Below are positions 1 to 12,470 of a stretch of DNA of 64,000 bases, piece after piece (position 1 is the stretch's first letter; every line of letters starts with the position of its first letter). The notes under the pieces were generated by a model that ran no database searches, had not been told where the DNA came from, and saw only the letters and a list, made by a program, of their open reading frames with translations. A program made the translations under genes and the position numbers. This DNA is from Druceiella hillmani (Eukaryota; Arthropoda; Insecta; Lepidoptera; Hepialidae), in assembly GCA_039881145.1 (NCBI GenBank), contig JAYKKI010000138.1, positions 372,001-436,000 of the forward strand, in the 5' to 3' direction.

Positions 1-292
1 TGTGGCAATATTCCTTACTAATATGCCAAATTTTAAATTTTTATATCGTATATTTCCTGAAGAAATCGGTTCCAATAGAGCGATGTAACATAAGCGATTT
101 TGAGTACCTTTTTTTTCTGTTGAAATATAAAACTACCAGAGCCATTAAAACCTGACTCACTATATTCACTCTGTAAGTTTTACCGGTATATTTTAATATT
201 TATTTATTTTCTTTTTAATTTCAGACTTGATGTTTCGGGATAATAAATAAATATTTCTATTTTTATAGCTCCTAAAATTATAAAATATTACC

Positions 293-349
<57 letters not shown>

Positions 350-1782
350 GCGGAAAACATAGTGTTTTTCAAAAATTAATAAAACTAGCAAACGCCCATT
401 CAAACAACGGAGTCTTGCAATAAAAACTCTGTTTTTGTCTTTTGTAAAGCGAAAATTAAAAAAGTATCTTGATTATATAAATAAAAAAAAAATTTTGAAA
501 TATCAATTAAGTTTATAAGCTGGACCATAGGTATTCAATTTAACTGTTATTTTTATTACAAATTATTTAACAGTTAATCGTTATTTAACAGTTAGGAAAG
601 AAGAGACTTCTACAAGAAATTACGAATTCACATAATCGTTATTCAATAGATAACAGCAACGTTACATTACGTTAGTAATATTACCAATCTTTCATCATAT
701 TCTTAAATTCACTGTGAAGTGAAATTTCATATATTTTTCACTTTTATTTGAAACGTATAATTAAATTAACAACACGTAAAAATATTGCAATTTAAATACA
801 ATTTAAACTGCAATAACTAATATATACCACTAACGTCACTTGGCAAACTGTAGTGTAATTTGCTACTCCTACTTACTTCGTTAGTTTGGTCACACATTTT
901 CGTAGTATTTTAATAATATGGTCTCTTCGCTAATACGTTTAGAACTAATGATTTCTTATGCACGCTAGTTATCCCTGCAGAGCACAATTTGTAAAATAAA
1001 TAACTTATAATGTTACCGTATCGAGGTAACTACCTAAATGGCTTCTGTATAAATTGTATTCATTAATATAATGTATGTTTTACTTATTTTAAATGCTTTC
1101 TCTTGTATTTTTATTATTCCATGTTATTTTCTGTTGGGGTTATGAGTATCCTTCCATCAATATAGCAATAATTTTTTGCAAAATTCTGAAAAATTTAAGG
1201 TGGTAGGATATAAAGTAAACTTCGAGAGAAAATTCGTTTGAATAAGATATATTGTGTAGTTTTGAGATATGAGATATTTTTGGTACCGATCGCAGTAATA
1301 ACTTTATTTTTCACAGCGTTTTCCTTACATAAAAATTTATAAGTTTAATACTGTTTGGTGCTACCTCTTCGTGACGAATTTGCTTGGCTACTTTATTTAA
1401 TCAATTTGTGCTCTGATTACGAATTGTCTAATAATAAGTTATCACTATTAAATAGAAAAGAAAGTAAAAAAATTGTATTATTTTGCTTAACAATGTATAG
1501 TTTGAATGCTGAACAATACATAGTTTGATCAGTAATATTAATTTTATATTATACAATTATATTATTTATGTTTATTATTTACATCGGAAATTATGTGAGT
1601 ATTAATTATTATTGAATCGTTTTAATTTTATCATCGCTTATTTCATAAAAAGAAAAATTATTTTATGCTCGTACATAGTATCCAAATTATATTTATTTTT
1701 TACTTATTGATTTAGGGTCCTAAAACAATAAAAACATTATTAGGGAGGATTTTAAGAGACGGTCTCTTCCGGTTTACATTTA
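1..1782. other. AT-rich gene-free stretch
   Basis: I see no open frame of useful length, RNA gene or transposon end here. The sequence is AT-rich with stops in every frame. The only recognisable structure is the (TA)n microsatellite at 296-345. A short near-palindrome, AGAGAC-G-GTCTCT, sits at 1755-1767 just before the minisatellite. Confidence 0.6.
296..345. repeat. (TA)n microsatellite
   Basis: An uninterrupted TA dinucleotide run of 50 bp. It is the first of six long TA tracts in the window. Such tracts are prone to length change and assembly error. Confidence 0.97.
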
Positions 1783-2413
1783 CTACTTTTTGAGAAAATT
1801 AGCAACACTAACGTAATTTTGAACAGATTAGCTATACCAACCTATTTTTGAGCAGATTAGTAATGTTAACCTATTTTTACTAAATTAATAAAGTCAGCTT
1901 ATTCTTGAACAGATTATTAATATCAGCCTATTTTTGTATAATAAGATTACCAATAAATTTTTGGTCAAATTAACCAGGCCAACCTATACTTTAACAGATT
2001 AAAAATGTGGACCTATTTTTAAGAAAAATAAGAGTGCTAACCTATTTTAGGCAGATTAAAAATACCAAACTATTTTACATACTAATAATGCCAACTGATT
2101 TTTGAAAACATAAACAGTTCTAACCTATTTCTGAGCAAAATAACAGTGCCAACCCATTTTTACCAGTTTAACAATGCCTACTTTTTTGAACATACTAAAA
2201 GTGCCAATCAATTTTTGAGCATAATAAAAGTGCCAACCTGTTTCAAAATATATTAACAATGCTGATGCATTTTTGACCAAACTTGCAATCCGAACCTACT
2301 TTTTTTAACAAATTAACAACGCCAACTTATTTTTGTGCTGATTAACAGTTGAAACCTATTTTTGAGCAGGTTTACAATAACAACCGATTTTGTACAGATT
2401 AACAAAGCCAGCA
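1783..2413. repeat. Decayed 29-bp minisatellite, about 21 copies
   Basis: The stretch is a head-to-tail array of units about 29 bp long. The approximate unit is AACCTATTTTTGAGCAG followed by ATTAACAATGCC. Recognisable pieces recur throughout, such as CCTATTTTTGA, CAGATTAA and AATGCCAAC. Every unit has its own substitutions and 1-2 base indels, so the array looks old and no longer homogenised. Its edges are sharp: the motif is absent before about 1783 and after about 2413. No frame stays open across it, so it is not coding. No link to a mobile element is visible. Confidence 0.85.
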
Positions 2414-4260
2414 GGAAATGCTTTTATTTGGATATGTCTTTCCTCTTTGAAAGTTTTTAATTTTCCTAGATAAATGTATTTATCGACACATAGAAAAACA
2501 GTTCATCAAAAAACCTCTTTCAAACCATTGCTTAGCATGGAAATTTCAAAATGTATTTTGGTTTATTTCGGATAATTCTTGCATGTTAAATATCTTGGCT
2601 ATTTGCATTTCAGTTTCTGTTCGTGTTTAGTTTGGCGGCTTTTCTTAAAATGTTTTTTAGTTTCAGTTCAATACGTTCCACTCTATTGGTCTTTTCCTTG
2701 TACTATTTAAAAATACGTAAATTAAGTCTGGTAGGAGGCCTGAATTTGCAACATTCTTTTGGAATTCATTTAGCCTAGATAGAATGAACTTAAATATCTA
2801 TTTAAAGTCCCTAAACTTATTCCATACAATAATTATGCTTTTAGCTAAACGTGGGGTCCATTGTTTGGAAGATATTTCATTTTCCTAGATAAATATATTC
2901 ATCAACATATTAATAAGCTGTTCTGTTAATTGTTATGGAAGCGGTAGTAGCTACCAATTTTGTCTTCAATACACTCATTTCCAGACTTACAATTAAATAG
3001 AATAAGAATGCTGATAACAAATTATTTTCCATATAAATTTATGAAATTTCCAATCTCAATTTCAAATTGTTGAAGTTTAAACTATGTCAGTATATTGTTT
3101 AAAATAAAATCCATTAAACTTAATAAAAACATAAATTTAGTTATAACATCAAACCAATAATTACGTTTATCACTTGCCTATAAGTGATATTATCTCATAT
3201 ATTAAAGGCAATAGTATATTACTCGTATATTATATAACGTATAACGGGATCATCAAAGATACAAATAATTACACAAAGCAAAAAAAATTATTGAGATGTT
3301 AAAATTGTAAATTAATTATTAAGACATATTTTAAAAAAAATGTGAGGTTTACGGATTAAAAGCGAAAGATTGCAATTAAAAATTAAAATTCCAAAGTTCA
3401 CAATGAATTAAAATTCAGGAATGAAATAACTTTATTAATATATAAGTATTACGAGCATAGCGACAACGCTACAAAACTGGCTCATTATTAAATTCATTCC
3501 AATATCGGTAAAAGGACAACGTTCAGGCTTATATGCAGCAAAGTAGACAAAAATTAACCCATATCAAAAGCATTAAAAAACAAGGCAAAAAGTCCGTCTC
3601 CGAATTTTATACTAACCTTCGAATCTGAATAGAAATAAAAAAAAGACAAGGTCGATATAGTCATTCCATTAGTCTTTACACAAACATACAGATGTCAACA
3701 GTATTGTAAAAAAGTGTTATTTTTTATTAAACGGCCTCCAGTATATTTTTCTGTAATTAAAATTTTCCCATTACAGGTATTTACCACTAAGTGGGGGTAG
3801 TTGAAAGGCATTTTTGTTTGTTTTGTATTAGCCGTACTTCTCGCTGTTCAATCTTTCTTTCATTTGACTTGATTGCTTTCTGCCCTTCGCCCGAACTGAT
3901 TTCGGAGACTTATTTGATTTGGGAGCGTAACGACAATATTATGTTTACCTCCGATTTTTTAATGCGACAAAAGCTTTGTATAATGAAAGCTTTCTGTGAC
4001 GGCTAGAATATGAAAAGCTTGACAGTACCTGTTATTTGTATAAGATTTCTGCGGAATTGATTTGTTACATAAACATTATATTCCGTAATTTTTATTTGAA
4101 AATTGTATTATATAAAGAGAAAAGTATTTGTCATAAAAGTCGACTCGACTTTTATCCCAAGAATGCTTTTTTATTATATATGAAATTATAATGTAACGTC
4201 TCTGATTTTCATTATAAAAGTCCTATTGTTCATTAAAAACTTTTTACCTTCAATAGTTCT
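2414..4260. other. AT-rich gene-free stretch
   Basis: Nothing was recognised on either strand. The longest frame, 3791-4006 on +, starts with GTG, encodes 71 residues of low-complexity composition and matches no family I know, so I do not call a gene. Confidence 0.5.
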
Positions 4261-4470
4261 CTATGAAGATAAGACAGTAAACTCGGAGTCGGACGCCGAA
4301 AAAAACCTCTAAAATACTAATGTAATGGGGCCGAAAATTGCAGTCCCCCTTAATTACTTCACTTGAATTGACTTTTAATTATGAACGCGTCGAAAATCGC
4401 TCCGGGAAAACTGTAAAATGAGAAACGATGGGAAAACGTATGAGAAAGTCTGACGTCAAAATGTCGCCAT
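4261..4470. other. GC-elevated patch, possible regulatory or exonic DNA
   Basis: Base composition is visibly richer in G and C than the surroundings, with several CpGs (GGAGTCGGACGCCG near 4287, GAACGCGTCGAAAATCGC near 4383, GACGTC near 4452). It has no open frame of note. Patches like this in AT-rich insect introns are sometimes conserved enhancers or 5' exons, but that is inference only. Confidence 0.25.
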
Positions 4471-4697
4471 TCTCTCTGTTAAATGCAAGTTTTTTAAAGT
4501 TCGGAAGTTTTGAAAACTTTTGCAGAAGTGTTTTCTTACTTTAATTAACGCGATTCTGGAAGTAATTTATACCAAAATCGAACGTAATAAGCTTCACTTA
4601 TAAGACAAAGATTGAAATAAACGAAGTAAAGGACAATGAACAGAATAATTATTATTTTCTAGTTATTGATTTATATTATAATAAATTCACTGACAAT

Positions 4698-4700
<3 letters not shown>

Positions 4701-4756
<56 letters not shown>

Positions 4757-4800
4757 CATGCATACATGCACGGGTGCGCACACACATACACGTATACATG
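4701..4800. repeat. (TA)n microsatellite with CA/TG-rich tail
   Basis: A 49-bp TA run (4701-4749) is followed by a mixed tract of TATACATG, CATACATG and CACACACATACACG steps to about 4800. The open frame across it (4666-4857, +) is only a reading of the dinucleotide repeat as alternating Tyr-Ile and is not a gene. Confidence 0.95.
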
Positions 4801-5614
4801 AAAACATTAATCACATTCCCTCTTTTGGCTTCATCTATTTGGCAGATTTATTGCTAAATGAGCAAACACTTTCAGTCAACCACATTGATTAAATTTGAGA
4901 ATTTTGTAGTATTGAAGGCTAAAAAAGACATTAATAATAAAACTAAACTAATTAGGGTATTGACAATAAACAACAGAAAAATATTATAACAAATTAATAA
5001 GCAAAACCAAACTAAAAAATATAAGATAAAGAAAGAAATTATTAATTATAAATCTTGACATTGTTTCAAATAAGGAACGGGGAACAAAATGGAATTAGGA
5101 GGAATGGAATAAAGGGATCATGCAAGTAAGGGCTTTTAAGATGGTCTCTGAGCACATTTATAGAGGGTTAGTTCCAGTTGATTCCAAACTATTATAGCTT
5201 GGACGGCGAAGGACTTTTCATGAAAGGTGGTTGTATGTTTGGGAGAAAGGAAACAGCTCGTTTTCAAAGCGTAGTCATATACCTTATTGTCTTGATAATT
5301 TAAAATATTAGGTCATCTAAAATTACCATCATAGTTTTTTTACAACTTTTGTGTTGGCTTCTAAAAGCAATATATTTTCATATTTGATTTAGTGGTTTCG
5401 GAATTAAATGAAGGCCTAGGACTAATTTTTTTTTTATATTTTTCAATATACATCTAAAGATATACTAAATATGAGAAAATATTTTTTGAATATACGGGAT
5501 ATTCAGCAATTTGAAACGATATCGCCGTATACTTGAAATTTAATAAACAAAAAATAACATTTCGAGTATTTAATTCGTTTGCCAAAAATGTATGTGTGAA
5601 TATTTTTGAGTGCT
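4801..5614. other. AT-rich gene-free stretch
   Basis: No frame, RNA or repeat was recognised. Confidence 0.5.
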
Positions 5615-5790
5615 TATCTATTGAGGTATATCCGGATTAATATGATTTATTGCAAAGCTAAATTTCAAGTTTCTGCGTCATGCGGTTCTTTAGGAAAAAG
5701 GCTGTGATAGACGAACGAAGGCACACGTGAGCGATCTTATAAGGGTTCCTTTTCCCTTTTTGAGGGAAGAAACCGTGAAAACATCAAAAC
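5615..5790 (+). repeat. Degenerate dispersed repeat, forward copy
   Basis: Contains, in order, AAATTTCAAGTTTCTGCGTC, GGTTCTTTAGGAAAAAG, a GACGAACGAAGGCAC stretch, GATCTTATAAGGGTTCC and a T/C-rich CCCTTTTTGAGGGAAGAAACC. This order recalls a repeat type I know from insect genomes, with CAAGTTTCTA-GTCA, a GACAGACGGAC-type segment, TTATAAGGGTTCCGT and GTACGGAACCC. A second copy lies on the opposite strand at 6148-6420. No coding capacity is visible. The family assignment is from memory of the pattern, so it is tentative. Confidence 0.5.
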
Positions 5791-6147
5791 CATATTCATA
5801 CGCAATACATTGCGCTGCATTCTAGTTCTTTAAATAAATCCAATAAACAATCGAGCTATGAAGCTATTTATAATGAATTAGGTTCCAATATATCCCATAT
5901 TAGGAACCAACAGAGAAATAAAAATCGTCAGAAAAAAACATTTTAATTCTATTAAAGATTACGTTCTGAGAAGGTTTCTCTCCGCATGTATCTTCACCAT
6001 AATATCAATGGTCTGAATTCGAGACATGTCCTTGAAGAATTTTGATAATAAATCAGTCGATATGAAAATAATATATAATAATACCACAATAAATCTATGT
6101 TTCGCATAAAATGATGTGTTTAAGGGTAAAATATTTAATTTTTTTCA

Positions 6148-6420
6148 GAATTCCGTACCTCAAACGGAAAAAAAACGGAGGCCTTATAAGGCAACTCATG
6201 TACCCTTCGGCCTTTTCATCTATCAAAACCGTTCCTCTTAGAAAACAACCAACTAAATGTAAATTAAACTAATTATTCAAAAGGACTCTAAAACTATTTA
6301 TTTTCGAATCTGACTATAGATAGTTTTCGAGATATTGCCAGAAGGGTATACGCCGTCTTTTTTTATAAACCGTTAGATGTAATACTTGAAATTTGGTAGA
6401 ATAATGAAGCACACTAACCC
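6148..6420 (-). repeat. Degenerate dispersed repeat, inverted copy
   Basis: Read on the minus strand this holds AAATTTCAAGTATTACATC, GACGGCGTATACCC, TTATAAGGCCTCCGT, a T run and TTTGAGGTACGGAATTC. This is the same order of blocks as the forward copy at 5615-5790. The two face each other about 360 bp apart. The T-run and GTACGGAA end is better preserved here than in the forward copy. Confidence 0.5.
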
Positions 6421-6467
6421 GCATCTATTTACCTAAGACTCCAAAATTTTCTGTTTAAACATTATAG

Positions 6468-6671
6468 AAGGTGCAAATAAAGTACTCAATAAATTGTTTT
6501 ATTTTCATTTATGTGCTTTGCCGGATATCAATTGAGAAAACTATAGGGACTTCATTACAATTTTTCACGGAATTTTACAATGGCAAATAAAATACTCAAA
6601 AATTTGTTTTTTTTTTCATTTTATGTCGAGCATCAATTATGAGGATTTCGAAATAATTTTCCACAGAATTT
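6468..6671. repeat. Degenerate tandem duplication, about 110-bp unit, 2 copies
   Basis: GGTGCAAATAAAGTACTCA at about 6470 recurs as TGGCAAATAAAATACTCA at 6581. It is followed in both copies by a TTTTCATTT block, a CATCAATT-type block and a TTTTTCACGGAATTTTAC or TTTTCCACAGAATTTTAC end. The offset is 110 bp. The copies are roughly 75-80 percent alike by eye. Confidence 0.65.
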
Positions 6672-9600
6672 TACGTGAGATGATTTAAAAGATACTATTA
6701 AAGATGTCCGTAAAAACATGTCACCACACCTTTTCTACGAAACTGCTAAAGTATGAAATTATGTAAAAAATTATATACTAATAAATAAATTATATAAGCT
6801 TTTTTTAATGATATATTTAAATGATAAAAATAATATTAATATTTGGAAATAGAACAATGGAAATATTTTATACTATTAGTCTTTTATGCAAGCTTTGTTT
6901 TTTCGTAAACATTTTTTCACAGCGCTAATTCCTGTTCTTATTATGAACGTCGAATATTATGGAGAATATAAAAAAAATCAAATATTTACTTAATTATCGC
7001 CTTTAAATTTTGAAATTTTAAATAAACCCATTTGTTATCATAACACAACTTTGATAGGTTAAATACATGAAATCCTCCTACTCCAATAGAAATTAAACTT
7101 TAAAAAATAACAGAATTTTTTTTAAATGGAGTATCACTAACAAAATCACCTTACTATTTGCAGCAGTGAAGTTATCTTCTTTTCATAATTTCCTTCATAG
7201 GTATTATTCACCACATTATTCTATACGTAGCCCAAATTTATTAATTTTTTGATGATACTAAATTTTCCTTTAATTTTAATATTGAGAATAATGTAACGAA
7301 TACCTGTCATGGATATTGTAAAGAAAAATACTTAAATAAACCCAAGTACATACCAAAACTTCGCGGTGCGAGTACTACTCTTATTTAATAAGTTTATTAT
7401 TTATAGTTACTTAAAAATTAAATAAACTTGAAATTGTATACACGTTAAAGTTATTTTCTTATAATCACGTAAAAATACTACTCTTCATGCTATTTCACCA
7501 CTTGCTTCCTCTGAGTGACTCTGTAATGAAAAACTAGTGCACCTCTTCATTTCCCGCTAGTTTTAGTCCGTAGTTTTGTTCCCGCTTTGAACTTATATAA
7601 TAGTTTATGTAAGTGCGAAACTTGTTCTGTTTGTCTGATGCGTAATAAATATACAATAAGATAAGATACCGCTCACCAACATTAATAATTAACTTGTAGT
7701 TAGGTGTAGTTTGCTTGATAAATTAATATACGCGCGTAAAGTTGAATATGACAAAACAGCGGAAAGATCTCTTCGATACTTTCAAGACAACAGTAACAAT
7801 TTTTTGAAAATCGAAGTGGCTCTACAATTATTAAAATATAAAGTTAATTTTTTTTCAAAATGATTACCATGATTTCCAATTTTTCATTCTCATATTTCTA
7901 AATTTAATTTGTAGTTATCTTAAAAAAATCTAACTTTTTTCTCCAAAACCAAATATGTGTATTGAAACAAATAAATTACCCGTAAAAATGTATTAAAAAA
8001 AATTTATATTGCACCATTTTAGACTTGAAAAAGCGTATTAAATATATTTTAATGAAAATATACAACGTGTAATATCGTTCTAAGCAATACAAGAAACATT
8101 TACGTCGGTTTCATTGATAATGGATGTCTGTATCTATTTCACAATATATTCAGACGGTTATGAAATTAATCCTCAAACGGACAATTGATAATTTTTAAAT
8201 TATAAAACGTATGACCGTTTTTAATCATGCAGAATTACAAAAATTATTTTTTGCAAAATTTGCTTAAAAATAATATCTTAAAATTAAATTGTTGTTCAGG
8301 AGATCGAAGAGAAATACTTCTCTGTGGCTTTGTCGTATTAATCCTCTCGTTTTGAATAGATTATTTTACAGCGTAAAAAATGTATACGTGCAATGGAATA
8401 TAGAAACTTACGCGCTTACTTTTTTATTCAGAAGGTGACTAAAGCGGTTCCTGAATTCCTTGATATGATAATCTGACAAAGTGTTGGTTTCATTCTAATT
8501 ACTCGAATAAAGATTAATCCTTCTATGCACCAATTAAAACAGAAAATATTATGCACAATTGAATCAAAATAACTAAAATATTTATAATAAATTATAATAT
8601 TTGTTATACGGCAATAACCAAAAATATAAAAATCAACGCAGAGGTACTAAATTGTTATCTGCCTCGAATATTGAACCCTTATCTGCCTTAGTGGCGATCA
8701 AAGGAACATCACTTGATATAGTCTTTACACAGCACGGTAATTTTCTTCCCTTCTTAATATGAATTGGAATGAGCTACTCAAAAAATTGTTAGTGAATTTT
8801 AAATTACTGCTTCTCACACATTAAGGGGTAAAAAACTGAGGCCATAACGTTTCACTGACGTATGACACTGTCTTAATGCAACCTAGAGGCAAATTTACAT
8901 AAGTATTTCAGTTTCGCTATCGGTAATTTTCATTGAAATATTAAAATTTTTACTTACGGATCATAGGTTTTAATAATATACATTTATAGTTCAAATTAGT
9001 TTCAATTTGTTTGTATTTTTATAGAAGTTAAATCTTTCTCACATTGAGACCAACAAACATAATACTCTCACATATAGATGACATCGTTACACCTCCAAAA
9101 ATTTGATTTTGGTTGACAACATCACAGTCCAAAATATGATGTCGCAGATACTATTTTTCTCTAAAAACTTTAAGAACTGCACCACGTCTCTATGCATATT
9201 GCGAAGCCACAAAACTGTTTCCTTGCTCCGTTTTGCTCTACCAATGCAAAAATGATCGCAAATGTGACTAAACATAGTTATTTTGGCAAATAATTATCTA
9301 AGTTGAATGAAAAAGCTATCACCAGGCAATCTAAGACGACAGTAACAGCTAGTCAATTTATACAGATGATGTGAAGGGACACGGCCCAATAGATATTTTT
9401 TTGTCTGTCGTGCAAATACGTTTATCAACATATCCTTAAAAAATACTTCCCAAGGAAGCAAATAGTATTTTTGAGCATAATTTATATAATTAATCTAATA
9501 AAATTACCAAATAAATTCTATATCACCAAATAAATTACCAAATAAATTCTATATTTTTAAGGAAACAAGGAAAAACAACAGTAAATTACTTATTTTTTTC

Positions 9601-12374
9601 GTTAAAATATAGAGATTTAGTTCGTCAGATTTTGCAGCATTATTCTACTTATTATAAGGAATTAGTATCTAAGGTGATCCTCATTGAAAATTAAATTTAA
9701 ACTTTTTCCTGAAAAACAAGCCGGTAGTTGAAGGTGACCAAAATGTACCCACTTGATAGAGCTGCCAGTATTTAGAGAATGAATTGTGGGCTGTTAGTGA
9801 TGAGAAGGGATTTTATTCACCTACCGAACTCAACGTCAAAGTGATCTTTCTCTTTTGGAAATTTATTAACCTTCCTGTTATTTGATGTGTTCAAATAAAA
9901 AAGGAAACCGTTTTTATACACCGGTATTGTTAATTTCATAATGGTGGTTTAAAATCTCTTATACATATTTTAATTACTCTAGCCTTGATAACTTTGTAAC
10001 CTATTATACTGCTTTATTAATTAAAGCAAATTACAATCTATGTGTAATTTTTTTAAATATTGACTATTTAGGATAAAGGAAGATACTAAGGTAGTCAAAG
10101 AGATAAACATGTTAAAATATTTTTTGTCCTTATACGTTACGTAAAAGCACGGAGAAGTAAACAAAGTAATATATTTTTCAGTTTAAAAAAAATTAACATA
10201 AACGTGTTATTTGTGGACAGAGAACGTCAACTATTCATTATTACATTTGTATGTATGTACGCGATTACGGTAGTAACTTTCAAATAAATTTTAACTTGTC
10301 TTTAAATATTTTTTATTAAAACCCGTATAGTAGAGTATTTATAGAAATGAATAAGGCTACAATTTTTTCGAGGAAAGACAATTAGGTTAATGAGAAAGTT
10401 TTCTTATTAAATATTTATTCTTTATTTAGTACGACGAGAAACGCATGTACATTTTCTATAGCATACTCAAATGATAGTTATATCCTATAATTAATTTTTA
10501 ATTAAATTTCTATTCTTTGTTGTCAAACCTGTCAAGGACCAATACTTTTATAAAAAAATTATAATATTTTCTTGAAATCAATAACTCCTTCTTTGCCTAT
10601 TTGTGACGTGTCGCTCATCTTCTCTTATTTATCTTTATTCTATAATATATTTATATGATGTTACTATGTGTCATTGTTGGTTTTTTTCCAAATAATCTTG
10701 AAATTTGGCATAAACTTTTAACCAATTTTGCAGAATTTTATATGATTCTAGAGATGTTGTTTAAAATATGTAAATAAAATATGTTCCCGCTTCCTGTATC
10801 TCCGAAAGTGTAAAACTAAAAGTTAGGAAAAAAGTAATTACCAAAAGTTTTCTTTAAATTTTACTAAAAAGTTGATGAAATAAAATTTCACAGTTTTTGA
10901 TATATTCACAATAATTTACGTCTATAAAAGATATACAAAGCTAAATATTTCCATGGTGGAAAACAATATTATTATTTGTGAATAATTTGGTAGGATTACT
11001 ATGCACCAATAAAGGATTAGAAATGCCTAAATTTGTATGACATCCTCGCAGAAGGGATTCTAATCGAATTTAGTAGGTTTATTTTTAATTATTAACATTA
11101 ATTAGCTCGTTTCAACCATTCACACTCTAAGGCGATGCTAATATTCTTATTATTTGAATGAACGGTCGTTTGTCAAATATATCATAGTAACTATATTTAA
11201 TACAACAAATTAGGTATAATGTTACCAAATAAACAAACAAAGATTACTATTTTCAAAAACACTTAGACATCGTATTTCAGGGCAACTCAGTACTTTGTTT
11301 CAATACAATATATAAACTAATGTTTACGCATTTTCTTTACAGATAACATTCACATTCGGCGCAATTTCAGGCACAAAAGGGTCATGTCTGCTCACAAAAA
11401 TCGAGCTTTAATCCTTGATGTTAGTAAATACATCTATGAAGCTTTTGTTTTTGCTTTATTAATAGTTTATTTTATGGATTCCTTACCCTTTATATCATTT
11501 ACCCGGTCTTCGTCAAGGATGAAAGTTTATTTTTAAGTCTTACACATTAATTAAAATTACTATCTGCTCTGGTGTTTCTTATTTTAATAGTAAAAGTCTG
11601 TAGATTTTAAAAATATTTTATTTATCCCTAATAGTTTTTATCCATTATTGTTCATTTTGTTAAGAAAAATTAAAATTTTAATTTTATCAATTGAAGCTTG
11701 TTTTTATACGCCGAGTGATGTGTATGGGGATGTATTGAGTAAATGTTGCTTTGAAATTTTAAATTTGACTTGATTACTGAAAAAAATGGTTATGTATGAG
11801 TAGAAATCACGTCTAGAAGTGTTCAACAAATTTATGAAATAGGACAAAAAATCTTTATCATATTAATAATTCACATAAAGTTAAAAATAAATGATATCCA
11901 AATTTATTCTTTTAAGCGCTTGAGAAATTCTTGGATAACGAGAAAAACTCTAAGAAGCTTAATCTGAAGGAAGAAGCTTGAATGTTTTATATGAGTATCG
12001 TGTCCTATACTTTAATATTTAATGTTTATTATCCCCTGTATATTGCTAGCTCTCTCTGAGGAAAAGAGTTTCATCGGACAGATAGACAACATAGATAACA
12101 TAAAGGTTACTTTATAATGCCCTGTAACTGAAAAGGAAAAAGTGAAACCCTCGTAAGTAACCTCGTAACCCTGTTTGTCCGCCTGCCGCAGATATTATAC
12201 GTTTTGGAAGGCGTCAAGAGATTGCGATATTAATTACAAAATAAAAAACAACAAGAAACAAACCGGTACGCTAGCAATAACAAAAATAGCAAGTAACGAC
12301 TAATTAATAAAAAATAAATTCAAAAAAATTCATGCATTCATTCATATTTACATACACATATATGTATATTATAT
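6672..12374. other. AT-rich gene-free stretch
   Basis: About 5.7 kb without a supportable gene on either strand. Small direct repeats occur, for example ACCAAATAAATT three times between 9505 and 9555. A GTATGTATGTACGCG stretch at about 10248 resembles the tails of decayed retroelements. The minus-strand frame at 9087-9275 (62 residues) matches nothing I recognise. Confidence 0.45.
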
Positions 12375-12470
12375 AGAGACAAGAATAAAGGAGGGATATA
12401 GGATATGGGAGGAAAAACCAAGAAAAGATGGGAATAGGAAAGGAAGATGTGAAAGAAATTTTTGGAAGGT
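12375..12470 (+). other. Purine-rich tract
   Basis: Almost 100 bp consist mainly of A and G on the plus strand (AGAGACAAGAATAAAGGAGG and similar runs), with few pyrimidines. The minus-strand frame at 12338-12577 is a reading of this skewed composition. Such tracts can form triplexes or be decayed AG microsatellites. Confidence 0.5.

Noticed and set aside
4666..4857. 63-residue frame with an Ile-Tyr repeat
   Set aside because: It is a direct reading of the (TA)n microsatellite. The same applies to the frames at 50482-50749 and 48508-48771.
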